In this document: piece by piece, positions 34,789 through 48,139 of the stretch
Layout: each line of letters starts with the position of its first letter
Numbering within the stretch: position 1 is the first letter of the stretch
Assembly (NCBI GenBank): GCA_024449915.1
Contig: JAMZAV010000163.1
Coordinates: forward strand, 124,001 to 188,000
Direction of reading: 5' to 3'
DNA from: Sweltsa coloradensis
Taxonomy: Eukaryota; Arthropoda; Insecta; Plecoptera; Chloroperlidae
DNA length: 64,000 bases
The notes under the pieces: model-generated
What the model was told of the DNA's origin: nothing
Databases searched by the model: none
What the model saw: only the letters and a program-made list of their open reading frames with translations
Made by a program: the position numbers and the translations under genes

Positions 34789-35030
34789 TAGGAAGATGAC
34801 TGCAATTTTAGATAAATGAGTGAGGGTCTTGAACATAATAGTAAAATATATTTCCTATTTTTGGGGGCGGGACGTCACGTACATGTCTGCTACTATATGC
34901 AAATTTTGGGATATATTGGCTGACAGACGTAACGTCCCACCCAAAAGATTAAAAACATATGTCTGTGTTATATTCAAAACCCTCTTTCATTTTGCTAAGG
35001 TTTTAGTCATCTTCCTTTGACTTTTAAAAC
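34789..35030. mobile_element. Palindromic MITE Q, copy 1
   Basis: The outer arms GGAAGATGACT and AGTCATCTTCC, with continuing imperfect inversion through GAGGGTCTTGAA, meet in the middle at GGGACGTCACGT and GACGTAACGTCCC. The whole unit folds back. Copy 2 is at 36815-37250. Confidence 0.65.
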
Positions 35031-35184
35031 CTTAACAACGGAATGACAAAATGTAACTTAAATTATGAAAACGAGTTACGTCTTGTAATGATATATTTCG
35101 AATGTAAAATACTCGTGGAGAGTAGACACTAATTTATTTTTATCAGAACAATCATCATAGTCCTGAATGATATCGCAGAGCTAT

Positions 35185-35400
35185 GTATCGTAAGGTTGCC
35201 CAGTGTGTCCCGCTTCAGATGACTTACTTCAGCTGGCTAATACGGTTGACTTGACGGTGTTTGTGAAGGGAAAGTCCACGAGCTAGTTTAGAACTGTGGG
35301 AAGACTCAGTCAGGATTGCCGGTGGAGGATTCGAACCGTGTCCTCTCGAATCACATTTCCACGCAAGTTACTGAATGACGTTATTGTTTTAACCCGTGAG
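35185..35400 (-). mobile_element. tRNA-derived SINE, family S1, copy 2
   Basis: Read in reverse: GATTCGAGAGGACACGG, the B box GGTTCGAATCC, CCGGCAATCCTGACTGAG, then a tail CTGAAGCGGG...GGGCA. These blocks occur in the same order at 5720-5950. Confidence 0.6.
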
Positions 35401-36814
35401 TTTACTAACTCGCGTGCCAGGAGTTTACGACCCTACCTACTACTGTGAGGTTAAACATGTGAAACCCTGAAAGGAATAACAAGGGAGAACTCCCTGGCCT
35501 CACGAGCACATTGCATTGCAACAATAACACTTCCACACTCCCAGGAGCTATTATGTAATACACTCGCATGGGGGACGCACATCAATAATTCATTCATTCA
35601 TATTGAGAGTTTATGTACCCACTCATTCTCGGATATGATTTTCATTGGGGGACATACGTTGAAGTGAACCGAGCCAAACCATGTCAGCACAGACACATGG
35701 ACGAGCAAACACTGGCCAACTAGGTCGGGATTATTGAAGTTCCTTGCTTTTGCATGTTTACATATTCCGGTTATTTAAATCGCATTCTGTTGAATATTCG
35801 TAATGAAATGTGAGTTGACTCTACAAACGGGTTGCTGTTGCCCAAGTTGGTTCATTTGGTTCGGTTTATCGGGTTATTTAGCGAAACCGCACTAGTTTCG
35901 TTACTTACACCGAATCAGTATTATTGGTGTAAGATACAAACACGAGACGATATACGCAACAATCACGGCCTGACTAGTATTGTGGCATACAATTTTTTTA
36001 TAACTACCGACCATTGACCAATTACTTTTCTGTTTATAAAATATTTTTTAAACATTTTAAAAAACTGTTTCAAATTAAAACCTTGAACTTTAAACTTCGA
36101 TTTAAATTCTTGTTTGAACGTAATGTATAGGCTCTCAGTAGGTATGCATACTTATCGAGTGTCTAATAATATGTTGTATAAGCTTAGCCTGTTTATCACC
36201 GAGGCGACGGCGGACTGAGATGTATAACTGCCGAGAGTTGCTTAATATTGCTTAGTAATAGACAGTATAAAAAACGGTACTTCCACGAAGCAGTTTTTCA
36301 CAATTTATATACTAATATAAAAGCAATTACTTCAATTTTCTTTAAAATGTGTCGATCACTTGAACTAAAAAAAAATGGTCATCAATATACTTGAAAGAAA
36401 ATTGAAGCCATTTCTTTTCTTTTATATTAAATTGTACTAAAAAAATGCATTGCAATTTTGTCATTACCAGTCTAAGTAGAATACTATAATGGCGTTTTAT
36501 ATGACAGTATGCATTCTAAAACCCATAAAGCTGCAGCTGCTTGCCTTACACGATACCTACTACTTACGCTGTATTAGCGTGCATGCTGAATAATATGGTG
36601 CGTATAAAATATTATTATGATGGGCTCTATTGTAGCTACTGTGCACTTTTATTTAAATTGCACCCAGCGTTTTGTACAATTGATTCTGTCATGATGAATT
36701 TTTGATAAAGTCAGGTTTCCCCGCGCAAATTGAGAATTAAGTAATTATATTCTTATTTGTGACATTCGTATCGCCCTCTAAACGATATTTTAAATGTCGA
36801 AAAGGAACATGACT
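35401..36814. other. No recognisable feature
   Basis: AT-rich DNA. No exon or repeat family can be supported. Confidence 0.4.
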
Positions 36815-37250
36815 AAATTAAGGAAGATGACTTAATTATTTGCTAAATGAAAGGTGTCGAACATTCCAGAAAACATTTTTTTAATTTTTTCGGCGGGACG
36901 TAACGTCCCTGTCAGCCATTATATGGAATTTCTACTTTCTACACACCATATGCTATTGCCTTACGTACATCAAACTTCATTTCAGAAAATTGTTTTCCCT
37001 TATAGCGAGGTAGATGACAATGATGGGGAGAAACAATATTTAAAAAATCGTCGCTCGAATTTAAGAGTAGCACCTTTAGCTCAGTGTTAACACTATTGTC
37101 CCAAAATAAAGGTATAATCATTGAGTATATAACCAGGTATAATGTCTGACAGGGACGTTATTTCCCAACCCCAAACTTTTCTTTTCCTTTTATATTCAAG
37201 ACACAAGACCCTCTTTCATCAGCTATCATCTTCCTTCGACTTCAGATACA
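36815..37250. mobile_element. Palindromic MITE Q, copy 2
   Basis: The arms AAGGAAGATGACTT... and ...ATCATCTTCCTTCGACTT, with inner GGGACGTAACGTCCCTGTCAG (split over 36895-36915) and CTGACAGGGACGTTA (37147-37161), match copy 1. A longer central region is present here. Confidence 0.65.
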
Positions 37251-40200
37251 ATGGCATTAAGTTCAAGATTGACTGATAGTGGTAATCAAGTTATGTTCTT
37301 GACTAAATACACAGGGTGTCGTGACCGCCCAGGGGTAAGCTGGCGGCTCGCGGGCCACCGGAGGCACGCGTCCAATAGTAATAGCTGACGTGAAACTAGT
37401 TCAGTATGTTGGACGCATCGATCGTTGCAAACGCCGGCATGCATTGCGTATTATACCGTGGAACAGCCAACATCGGGCCGATATGTAGTCAATAACAATA
37501 ACATCATAATAATATGTTGCAGCCGTGAATATAATCTCGTGAAGATAAGGATTGATTTATATCACCATGTATGTATTTATGACGTAAGACCACATTTTTG
37601 TAGAAACGCAAACGAAAGGCGTGATATTGGCCTGATGCATAACTGGGAGGGATAAAAAGTGTTTTGGAGTTTGGAATATAATGATTGTTTGGTTTTTATA
37701 CGGATGGATTTATTTGAAGCGCGACAACCGCATGGTCTGCACTCAAGGGATGGTACACCCTGAACATCGCGCTTTGTTCTGGTGTGTGTGCTGGACTCTC
37801 GTGGGGGGTTCATCAATATGATAATGACATACCCCCACAGGCCATCTACAAGAGAATGCGGTGGGTCTACCAATTGATGGATCTAATATTCAATTTCCAT
37901 AACCTCATAAGAAAAGTGAATTATGATTAAGAGTAAAAATGTTACCCCGGCAGTCTGGCCAGAAGTTATTATTTGGATTCGCTTCTCTGTGACGGTGGTA
38001 AGTTTGTCACAATAACTAGAATATAATATGTATCGTTTCTGTAGACATTCTTGTTTATTTTAAAATTACATCTTACTTCCCTTGAAAACCGTAAATATCG
38101 TGGTCGTCTAAAAGGTTTTTAATTATCATAATTATGTATACTATTTTAATTTACACATTGAAATGTTCGATTAAAGTTAAACCCGAGTGCATGCGAACGT
38201 GTGAATGTGATCAAAGAAACGACCTCGGGAGGCGACGCTAAGTTTATTGTTGCGAAACAAGTTTTTCAGACCGTAAACCGGGACACCCGAGAATAAAAAC
38301 CACTCGAAATCAACTACGCTTCTTGCCAATGATTTTTATTTCCAGACAGCTATGATGCCAATAACGCCTGTGACGTCGGCCGTATCCAAGGAGACTATAC
38401 AGACTGTTTTTCTTCGGCTTTTTGTACCGTGCAACTTTTGATGAAAGAGCAGACCTATGCGGGGTAGACGCACTGGCTGTAACATGCGCATTCTCTCTCT
38501 TTCTCTCTCTCTCTCATCACTGAAACAGAACCGCCAATCTCACTATTTCGTGATGTGCATTCTTTGGTTCATGTACGTTAAGTCTTACTATATCGAACAA
38601 CCCGGAAGGCAAATAAATGACACACGTGACTTTTTTGCATTAACAGAAATGTGTATGTAATTAATTTCATGTGAAGCAGGTGGCCCTCATAGAGTTGAAC
38701 GTCTTACGAAAGATAGACAGACAAAAAGACATACAGATAGAAAGACAGACAGACAGACGGACACGACTCATCTTAGACTCCATATTGTGCAGGAAGAAGA
38801 GAGGGCAGGAAGAGGGGAGGAGGAAAGCGCTATCTGTCGATCGATCGAATTCACCCCTTCACAGGCTGATAGCCACGGTGGCAAGGTGAATGTATGGTGA
38901 GGTCTATTATACAATGTGAGATGTTGTGTGTGCCCTTTGGACCACATAGGAAATTACCATCCAGAATTAAATCTTGCATACATATTGAATCACAAGTTAA
39001 GGAGAAAAAAACTAGCGATGCGAGGGAAATGCAATAAAAAGATGGGAGTAAAAACTGGCTGCCCTCGAGGCAAGATGTTTTTGTGCACGTGTCTTGTCTG
39101 GCTGGCTGTCTCGTGTGGGTCGCTCAAAGACTCCCACAGATAATTTGAATTTCGGTTCATTCATTGAACACCGACCTGGAATTAACTTCACGAGAATGGA
39201 GCAGAACGCACACACTCTTGTTCACTTTTAGCAAGCTTCACACAACTGTTTGAACAAGCCGACCAACAAAAAACTTAGTGGGACTGTGAGTTTTCTTTAT
39301 TATTTTAACTTCATTTTGGTGCAAAAGTTTTTCATTTAATACTCTTGTTTTCAGTCGTATTGTGTTATTTTTGTTTTGTTTTTTCCCCCAAAAGCGCGTG
39401 CACCACCTGCATGTCAGAACCACCGTACGTATTATTTAAAAACAAATTTTATAAAAAACATATACATTATCGTCAAACGAATTTAAAAAAAAACATTTAA
39501 TTATTAGATGAGATAAAAAAACACGCAAAATTTGCATAACGTGTAGATACAAAAGCGATTGCTATGAAGAAGAGTCTATAGCGTCGATGTTGGGTTGTAC
39601 AAAAACCACACTACTCTAGCACGTTGTGCCATGCAGGTGTTTAAAATTGCTTATTGCACAAGTAAGTAACTTCACACAAGAAACGCAAATTATTTTCGGT
39701 GTATGAGTTGCAACTTTCTAACTTCTTTAATCGCGCGAAAAAAGCGTGTCTTTAAAAATTGTGCATGACGTTTCGTTGTCTTAAAAACACCCGTCTAGCT
39801 TCCTTGTGTTCTTACCATCGCCAGGACGACAGGACGTTGATCAATGAGGTCTCTTCCTCCGAACTAGCTCTGAATAATTATATCGTTCCTGAGACACAAC
39901 TCTTAAATATGTCAACCATTAATAGCGATTGATGTAAGGAGCGTTTTCTAGACTTATAATTTGTTTCTCATCTCAAACTTCACATTTTTTAATGTTTTAA
40001 ACTTTGAATGTGAATGCTTCATTATATTGATACATACAGCTATCGTACCCTAGTAAAAAAACAACACTGTGTAATGGAGTTTTATTGCACTTGAAATGGT
40101 AACTTTATTTTATTAATTAATTAACTACTTAGAATTCGAAACCAAAAAGTGTCGTATTTTTGCATTATTATTGTATCTTTTTGCACCACAAGTAGATTTA

Positions 40201-41416
40201 AAACAAGCAATAAATGAAAAGAAGAGGTGATTAATATAGGCTAATGCCCAACATGATTTTGGAAAAAAATAGTTTTGAGTTCAATTTACGTAGCATTGCA
40301 GAGTGAACTAGCCAGCTAACGTTAAGTTGTAAAATATAGGAATAGAATTTATGTTTTAAATAACAAATATGTGTTGCACTGAACAATGTCTGTTTTTACC
40401 TTTTACAATCATGCACATTTGCACGACATAAAAATACTTCATCTAAACGATTTCATATCTACACACAGCAGCAGATATGGAGCTCTAACTCGAAAGATGT
40501 TTAAAAATGCAAAATTAAAAACATTGGCACAATTCCAACGGCACTGCACATAACAGACAAAAACGAGGTCGTATAAAAAGTTGAATTCAGTTGCCTACGC
40601 ATACATTTCCCACAAAGTTTTTTTCTCAAGTTTGAAGGTTGTACTCCCTTCTATTTAGCACTGGCAAAGGACTTTGTTTCGTGTTGACGGACGGCGTTCA
40701 CTCGTACGTGAATGTTTCTAATGGAGGGTCATCAACAGTTGTGTAGTTCCAAATGCAATGCCTAACTTTCAGTTGGGTGCATGAACTGGTATATACCTCA
40801 CTCGTAACTTGTTCAGCGCAGTTTTATGATACTTTTTTCATGGCCAAGTTTTTCTTCTCTGAAACGTACAAGACGAGACGAGTGCTGCAGCTTGAGTGCG
40901 TAATAAGTGACAATTAAGTATATTCATTTAAAGGTTTCAGACAACACAAACTTTCATTTCTAATTATACTCTCTCATTAAGTATACAAATGTTATTGCTG
41001 GCACTTCCCACTTTTTTTGATAAATTACTTTTTTTGTATTGTGTTTATGGGAGCTAGACCCATTGAATTTATTCATTTGGCTTACTCGAACTTCCACTAC
41101 CATTGGAGTGTTTTGCATATTATATTAAGTAGGCGTATCACTGATACTGCTAGTATGTCATATATTGCGTCGTAACACGTTAAAAAACTGTCGGACAATT
41201 CATCCAGTTGACATAAAGCATGAAGGCGGCAAAAAACGAAACTAATTATTTTTTCCGCTTCAGATCCTGGAAGCCGCGGTTTTTGTGTTTACAGGAAACG
41301 AGTTTTTCAGCGCTCGGTGTCAAAACGCAAAGCGCGATGTGATTCACTCCATTCAGTTCCCCAGGGAGCAGGCCAGGTTGTTGTCAGTTCAGTTGCAACA
41401 GCTCGTCGTGATGTTC
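37251..41416. other. Long sparse stretch, probably intronic
   Basis: It contains a (CT)n run at 38490-38515 and a GACA-like run at 38735-38760. No exon, SINE or transposon end can be supported. It probably belongs to the intron downstream of the nab exon in transcription order. Confidence 0.45.
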
Positions 41417-41420
41417 TTAA

Positions 41421-42057
41421 AGGGGTATTTAACCGCTAAACTAAACTAAAAAATTCAGGCTAACTAGTAATGAATTTAGCAATTAACAGAAAAATTATTG
41501 GGCCACCATGACCTCCAAAAAATTGCCAAACGTGACATTTTTCGAGCTTGGTCGCATCGGCAAAAATCTCCCATAAGAAATAACATGGGGACTATCTTTA
41601 AGCCCCGTGACCTTGGAGGATTTTGATCCAAAAAAATGTTGGCTATTTTTGTCGTACTCTACAACCTTTTCTGTAAATTCTCTATATTTTGTTTTGTAAT
41701 TTGGGCGAGTAGTTCGGTCAAAATATGCTGATTACCAAGATGGGGTGTGATTTTGGAATGCATATTTTTGCGGTTTTGAGGGTATATTTGGGCACAGTTT
41801 CAAGACACGATGTAAAAAAATAGGAATTTTAGATTGGTACTATGCTCTAGTATCTATGTGAACCAAAAAATAAGCAGGTTAGAGCCGATTTAAGAAATTT
41901 CCCAAAACACCAATTTTCGCAAATTTCTGGATTAAAAAAATGAAAAATTCGTGTAAAATCACAGTTACAAGATTTAATTTTTTAAACTGTCATTTAAGTG
42001 TAGTATTGTGCTATAGATCATGTGGTAAAAAAAAAAAAATTTGAGTTAATAGCCCCT
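41421..42057. mobile_element. TTAA-target MITE
   Basis: The ends AGGGGTATTTAAC and GTTAATAGCCCCT are inverted repeats with one-base offsets, flanked on both sides by TTAA (41417-41420 and 42058-42061). The 637-bp interior is non-coding. The ends resemble those of the element at 8626-9193. Confidence 0.75.
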
Positions 42058-42061
42058 TTAA

Positions 42062-43976
42062 GTGACCGTCACTTTTTACAAAGAGGGAACTTCGCATAAC
42101 AACTAGCAACGGTGTGGACTGTGGAGCAAGAACCCTCACAAGATGCTTGGGCGGCCAGCAGCTGGATCTAGTATAGTCACACTTTTACGTACTCCTTGAA
42201 AGTTTGTCACTTTCTGTTCTTCAATTTAAATTTATAATGGGCCACTGTAACTTTTTATTTATTTATTTTATTTATTTAACGTCTATCCTATTCAGTTCAA
42301 AAAAAAACATTCCATTTCCATTCATCAAGAAAACCCAATTCCATACTCCATTACTCCTTATGTCTAGTCCACGTACGAGTTTGTAGATTGACCAGAAATT
42401 ATCATTCAACCCCATAAATAAACTATCAATTTTCAGCCTATAGTGAATATCACGTGATAATCAAAATATGTCACCATCTTTATATGTATAGCATTCCGTG
42501 CGCGTTAACATCAAGATGAATACAAATCTGGAAACGTTTGAATGAACGGTATTTGTAGTAATTATTCAAGTTATTTCATCGCCATGACACTAATCTGTCT
42601 CTGATAGTAGACCCCAACAGTAGGACAGTCGCTACTTTTATTTAACTGTTACAAACACACACACAAAACTTATTGATAAAAGCCAGGACTTGTTACCCAG
42701 AAATAGATATACAAATTTAAAAAAATACACAGACCAATACACGGTTAAAACTGCATCGCTCTCCCTTATCCTTACTCATTATACGTAAGCATATAATTAG
42801 TAATATATTAGGCAATCTTGTCTCTTTTTCCAAACTAAGCAGCCATGTCTGATGATTCTATTAAATTGGTTCGTTAGCTTGTCCCCCCAAGAAAATGATT
42901 AAGGATTGCATTGATTACACTGTCACTGTAAAAGGAGTGGTCACATGTAGACGACAAAAAAACTCACTGTATTGAACGAATGCACATTTTTTGCGCCTAA
43001 CATTTACCAAACACGCCAAGGCCAGTTTAATTAATATTTCTTCCATGGCCCCTTGGTCCACTGAACTAACGCAGCGTAGAGTTTTTACTCGACGACGATG
43101 CACACAAATAGCTGACGTCAAAGTCTAGACTGTACAAGGTCTAACAAAAAATACCAAATAAGCCTAGGGTGATCAGATTCAATTTCTAGACCTATCATAG
43201 TCTTGTTAATTATTCCGATCAGATTAAGCAGAAAACAATAGTCTAACAATTATTCCCTTGAATGCCGCCACACTGAAGTGAACCCGACATAGACAATGTA
43301 GAAATACATACTTAGACAGATAGAATTATATTTCACTAAACCTACATATATATATTTTTTATTTATTTATTTATTTTTCCACCTTAACTTCACAAATACA
43401 TATTATTCTATTTTTAGTTCGAAATTTAATTTTTAAATTACATCAATTTTGTTATGAACTGTATGTATGGTAACTTTGTGCCTTCTGCACTATATAATAG
43501 TCACTTAATTTACTTTACTTTAGTCTAGCTTAGTAAATAGTAGAACAATGTCTAACAAGTACTTTTCATATTACAATAATTATATTATATTGCACTTGTA
43601 AGACTGCGTACCGTTGTCAATAAAGATCAAATTATAATTATTATCTGTCGTTATATTAAAATCAACTTAAAAACAACTACGGATAAAACGTATTGAGTAT
43701 TTCATTAAAAGAGAACATTTCCATTAAATAAGTTATAAAATGATATAACAAACTTTATAGGGGTCTGAGATGAAACTCAAGTTATGCCCAGTATTTAGTA
43801 GGGCACATGTTTTTACCCTTTGATCTTTGTGTACAGAGACGTGTTTTAACATGAAATTTATATTATTATGCATTTTCTAGATAAATAAAAAAATAATAAA
43901 AATAATAATAATAAAAAAAAAAAAAAAAAAAAAAATCGTTTTAGAGTCTACCCAGTCAGACATATTATGCACTCAC
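42062..43976. other. Non-coding, probably intronic; possible retroposon tail and poly(A)
   Basis: 42250-42290 reads, in reverse, AGACGTTAAATAAATAAA, the kind of tail seen at 54118. A long A run occupies 43913-43935, close to the exon donor site. No other exon of the gene is recognised. Confidence 0.45.
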
Positions 43977-44078
43977 CCATCTCCAGCAGCGTGTCGTAGT
44001 AGGCCAGGAGGCTCGCCCTCTGCATCACCCGGTATAACTGCAGCTCTGCCTCGTTGCTGGGGGTGGACGTCAGCACAA
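43977..44078 (-). CDS. nab: Internal coding exon of a NAB/Nab transcriptional co-regulator (NCD1 start)
   Basis: The 102-nt exon encodes T-S-T-P-S-N-E-A-E-L-Q-L-Y-R-V-M-Q-R-A-S and continues L-L-A-Y-Y-D-T-L-L-E-M, the opening of the NAB conserved domain 1. In known NAB proteins NCD1 binds the R1 region of EGR/Krox zinc-finger factors in the nucleus. On the minus strand the exon is preceded by a pyrimidine-rich tract ending TTTCAG (AG at 44079-44080, branch-like CTGAC nearby) and followed by GTGAGT (43971-43976). It starts with two bases of a split codon and ends with one (phase 1 at both ends); a following G-G-D-D in NCD1 would fit. GC content and coding bias contrast sharply with the flanks. 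The other exons lie outside the window or are unrecognised. Identification is by motif recognition, not by search. Confidence 0.85.
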
Positions 44079-44515
44079 CTGAAACACAGGAGGAACTGTC
44101 AGCATTTTGTCACCCAACTGACCATACATGAAGCATTTTACTCATCTTAGGGAGCGAACTTCTTCTCCGTCAGTCTGTGAATGTCCCGTCTCACGCTAAA
44201 TCTTTAACACCATACAGCTTTTTGTAGATGAGCAAGGATGATGCAGAACTTTTACATTGACCCTTGGTGCCTGAAGAACGGGGCTATAGCCTTTCTATAA
44301 GGGGAGTTTTTGTGACTTGGGGACCTTCACCAAGAGGTTAAGATTTAATTTGTGTTCCTCACAATCTGTTGATTAAGTAGCTTTGTCCATATTTTCGCTC
44401 CGTGATCGTTCATTAATTTGTCAGTATTGCATTTGCTTTTGAACAGTGCTTGAAATATCCTCGAATTAGATTCAATTGTTGTAGACCAGGAGCCAGACCT
44501 TGTAGATTTTTTTTC
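44079..44515 (-). other. Intron segment upstream of the nab exon
   Basis: It contains the acceptor tract (44079-44110). No other element is recognised. It separates the exon from the large palindrome by 437 bp. Confidence 0.6.
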
Positions 44516-46771
44516 GCTCACCCCACTTAACATCTCAAATCTGACTTGACCACGTGTTAGTATGCACTTTATGAAACATCACCAGGTAGTATGTCACTTC
44601 GAATTGTGGTATACGTTTTTTTTTAGAGGCCATTTTGTTTTTGAATGTGCAATCATTGAAACGCGTACTCACTACTGTCTTTAAATGTACACAACTCGGG
44701 ACTCGGTTAACCGATTTTAATTTATTAAATACCGATTTGTAGGTGACTGTATGCTTTACCTATTAAATACAATCAATTTTAATAAACATATGATTCATTG
44801 CTAAAAATTGCAAACACGGCAAAAATAGTGTAAATAATTTTACAAAAATGTGATTCAAGCATAAATTCACAAATTATTTGGTCAGTTAGCGCTATGTTTT
44901 TATACATTATTAGGATTATAAAACTATCTCATGTACAACATATATAAAAAATACGGATTATTGCACGTTTGAGTATATAAGCGTTGAAGGCTGAGCATTT
45001 TCAATGGATTGTACGCTATTTAACTATGATTTTATTTAACTTCATTTTGTCATTGCTCGTAAAGAATAACATTTTTAAAGTAGTTCCAACAAGCAATACA
45101 TGCAAATGGTAAATTGAATGATTTTAAAAATGCGATTTAAAGATTTTTGCAGAATAGTCGAGTTTATGGAATTTTCAGTTTCAAAAGTGGAAAAAGTGGA
45201 AAAGTGCGATTTTTACGTGACAAATTTATTTGCTGGCACTTATATTCTTGGAAGGTATAATTTAGAAGTTTTTGAAGGTTCTCTGAAAACTTAATATAAT
45301 TCGGAGTAGCCGTTTGTCCTGGATAGCAAAGAAATTAACGACGACATGTTCAAATAATCAAAAACGTGCGAGGAAATGGTGCAACAATAGTTCATTGGAG
45401 GTCACACGCATACAAATTTGGGTAAAGGTACTTTATGACCTAATGATCAATAATTGATATGGTCACATTGAAGATTTTACTCCATTAACTCACTGGAGGT
45501 CAAAAAATTAGAATCTTCATATAAAACAATATTACTGTAAAAATTATATTTTTGGAATCTGTTTAATCCACATTATTAATTAATCATATAATTATTCACA
45601 AAAAGTTTTAAATTTTGTAAAAAAATATTTTTTACGAAATTGGAAACTTTTTGTGAATTTTGTAAAAAATATTTTTTCCAAATTTGAATTTTTTGTGAAT
45701 AATTACATGATAAACCAACAATGAGGATTAAACAGATTCCAAAAATATAATTTTACAGTAAAATTGTTTTATATGAAGATTTTAATTTTTTGACCTCCAG
45801 TGAGTTAATGGAGTAAAATCTTCAATGTGACCATATCAATTATTGATCATTAGGTCATAAAGTACCTTTTCACAAATTTGTATGCGTGTGACCTCCAATG
45901 AACTATTGTTGCACCATTTCCTCGGACGTTTTTGATTATTTGAACATGTCGTCGTTAATTTCTTTGCTATCCAGGACAAACGGCTACTCCGAATTATATT
46001 AAGTTTTCAGAGAACCTTCAAAAACTTCTAAATTATACCTTCCAAGAATATAAGTGCCAGCAAATAAATTTGTCACGTAAAAATCGCACTTTTCCACTTT
46101 TTCCACTTTTGAAACTGAAAATTCCATAAAATCGACTATTCTGCAAAAATCTTTAAATCGCATTTTTAATATCATTCAATTTTACCATTTGCATGTATTG
46201 CTTGTTGGAACTACTTTAAAAATGTTATTCTTTACGAGCAATGACAAAATGAAGTTAAATGAAAATCATAGTTAAATAGCGTACAATCCATTGAAAATGC
46301 TCAGCCTTCAACGCAAACGTGCAATAATCCGTATTTTTTATATATGTTGTACATGAGATAGTTTTATAAATCCTAATAATGTATAAAAACATAGCGCTAA
46401 CTGACCAAAATAATTTGTTTAATTTATGCTTAAATCACATTTTGTAAAATTATTTACACTTTTTTTCCGTGTTTGCAATTTTTAGCAATGAAATCATATG
46501 TTTATTAAAAATGATTGTATTTAATAGGTAAAGCATACAGTCACCTACAAATCGGTATTTAATAAATTAAAATCGGTTAACCGAGTCCCGAGTTGTGTAC
46601 ATTTAAAGACAGTAGTGAGTACGCGTTTCAATGATTGCACATCAAAAACAAAATGGCCTCTAAAAAAAAAACGTATACCACAATTCGAAGTGACATACTA
46701 CCTGGAGATGTATCATAAGGTGCATACTAACACGTGGTCAAGTCAGATTTGAGATGTTAAGTGGGGTGAGC
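44516..46771. mobile_element. 2.26-kb imperfect palindrome (giant fold-back)
   Basis: Arms of about 1.1 kb mirror each other from GCTCACCCCACTTAAC (44516) to GTTAAGTGGGGTGAGC (46771), with the centre near 45643. The arms differ by scattered substitutions and small indels; for example, left GTTTGAGTATATAAGCGTTG corresponds to right GTTTGCGTTG. The palindrome is therefore old enough to have diverged. Each arm carries an inner segment similar to the dominant superfamily (GCGTTGAAGGCTGAGC; TAGCCGTTTGTCCTGGATAG). No ORF is coding and no target duplication is seen. Confidence 0.9.
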
Positions 46772-48139
46772 CAATTTCGTTAATATCGCTCCTACAGGAA
46801 TTAGCTCCTGGGCTATTGTTTAGGGGTGTCTAAACAGGATGTTTCAGCTTGATTCTTTAGCGCGGAAAGATAATGAATTTATTTTATGTAGAAGGTTGCA
46901 GCATTTAACAACGGGATTTTGCATGGAGGTTTTCACTATTGTAATGTAAGTGTGTGTACATTGGTAATGTTATTGGTTGAAAAGAAGTGTCATAATTTTA
47001 TTTGGAGTGTGATTTTTGCGGCGTAACTTTTTTTTAAGTCTGTTAAGTCACAAAATTATTGGTTGAATCGTTAAGGCGTAGTTTTACTTGTGATAACCGT
47101 AAATTTATTATTATAAGTTCATCGTCTGGCTTTTTATACACACATCAATTTCCAATGTGTGGTTCGGTTCAAGGAAATAGTCAATTTCAACTTGTCTTGT
47201 ACATTAATTATAACGTAATTGTACTTAATAAATAATAATTTTTCGTAATGGCAAATTAATCCTGGCATTCCGTGAGCAGTTTGTGGTAAGGGTGTTGGGT
47301 AGGGCTGGAAGGGGGGGGGGTGACTCTGTTTTTGTCAGAAGACGTGAGTGGGGCGCCGTGTCGTGCCGAACATCACGTATGGTCTGTTGTTAGTGATCCA
47401 ACTGTTGACGAACAAGGAATATTTATATGGGATTGATGTTGGATAAAATATTTGACGTACATATGAATAATGAGTAGACATTTGCATTTTGTAACAGCCA
47501 GGATGTCGTTTTAATAGAATTTGTAAGATATAAGTTGAGATTGGAATACAATTTAAAATTTAAATATTATAAATGTAATAATTTGTTTTTGTGGGTCGTA
47601 AAATCGTTTGACGTGTAGGAAGAAATAACTTAATTTTACGACTTTTTTATGAGGGGGGTCGCCAGTTTTTTGTGCCTGCTGCTTAAAGTTTTAAGTGTTT
47701 GTTTTTATGCTCGTTTCGTCACAATTCGGCTCACGCACATTTTTAAAGTAGTTTTATTGATTTTCTTAGTTCTATAATATGGAAAACAGAATGATGTAAA
47801 ATCATAACCTTGAACAGGTTTCCAAACCAATAAGTATTTAGCTTTTTATTTAATTACTTCTCAAGTCAAAGTGTTTTTTCCCCCTTTTTGGTCTGACTTG
47901 TGGTTTCTGTTAATAATGTGGGGTGAGAGTGGTGGGGTGGTCCCGTAGTTGTTTCCAAAGTGATTCTAAAACAAATTGAGAGGCATTCATTCTTTCTTCG
48001 TCCAGAGTGGATGCCGTCAGTTCCATAATATAAATTGAGATGCAAGATATTGTGTGTTGTAGTTGAACGCGTGATTTCTAGCTAACTTATGGTTTGCTTG
48101 AAGCTTGTAGGTGAAATAATAAGTGAAACCTTTTGCAAA
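46772..48139. other. No recognisable feature
   Basis: AT-rich with a G run near 47311-47320. No gene is seen. Confidence 0.4.

Noticed and set aside
44516..46771. Palindrome as an assembly fold-back artefact
   Set aside because: Arms differ by substitutions and a 9-bp indel, which a duplicated read would not show; still worth read-level confirmation.
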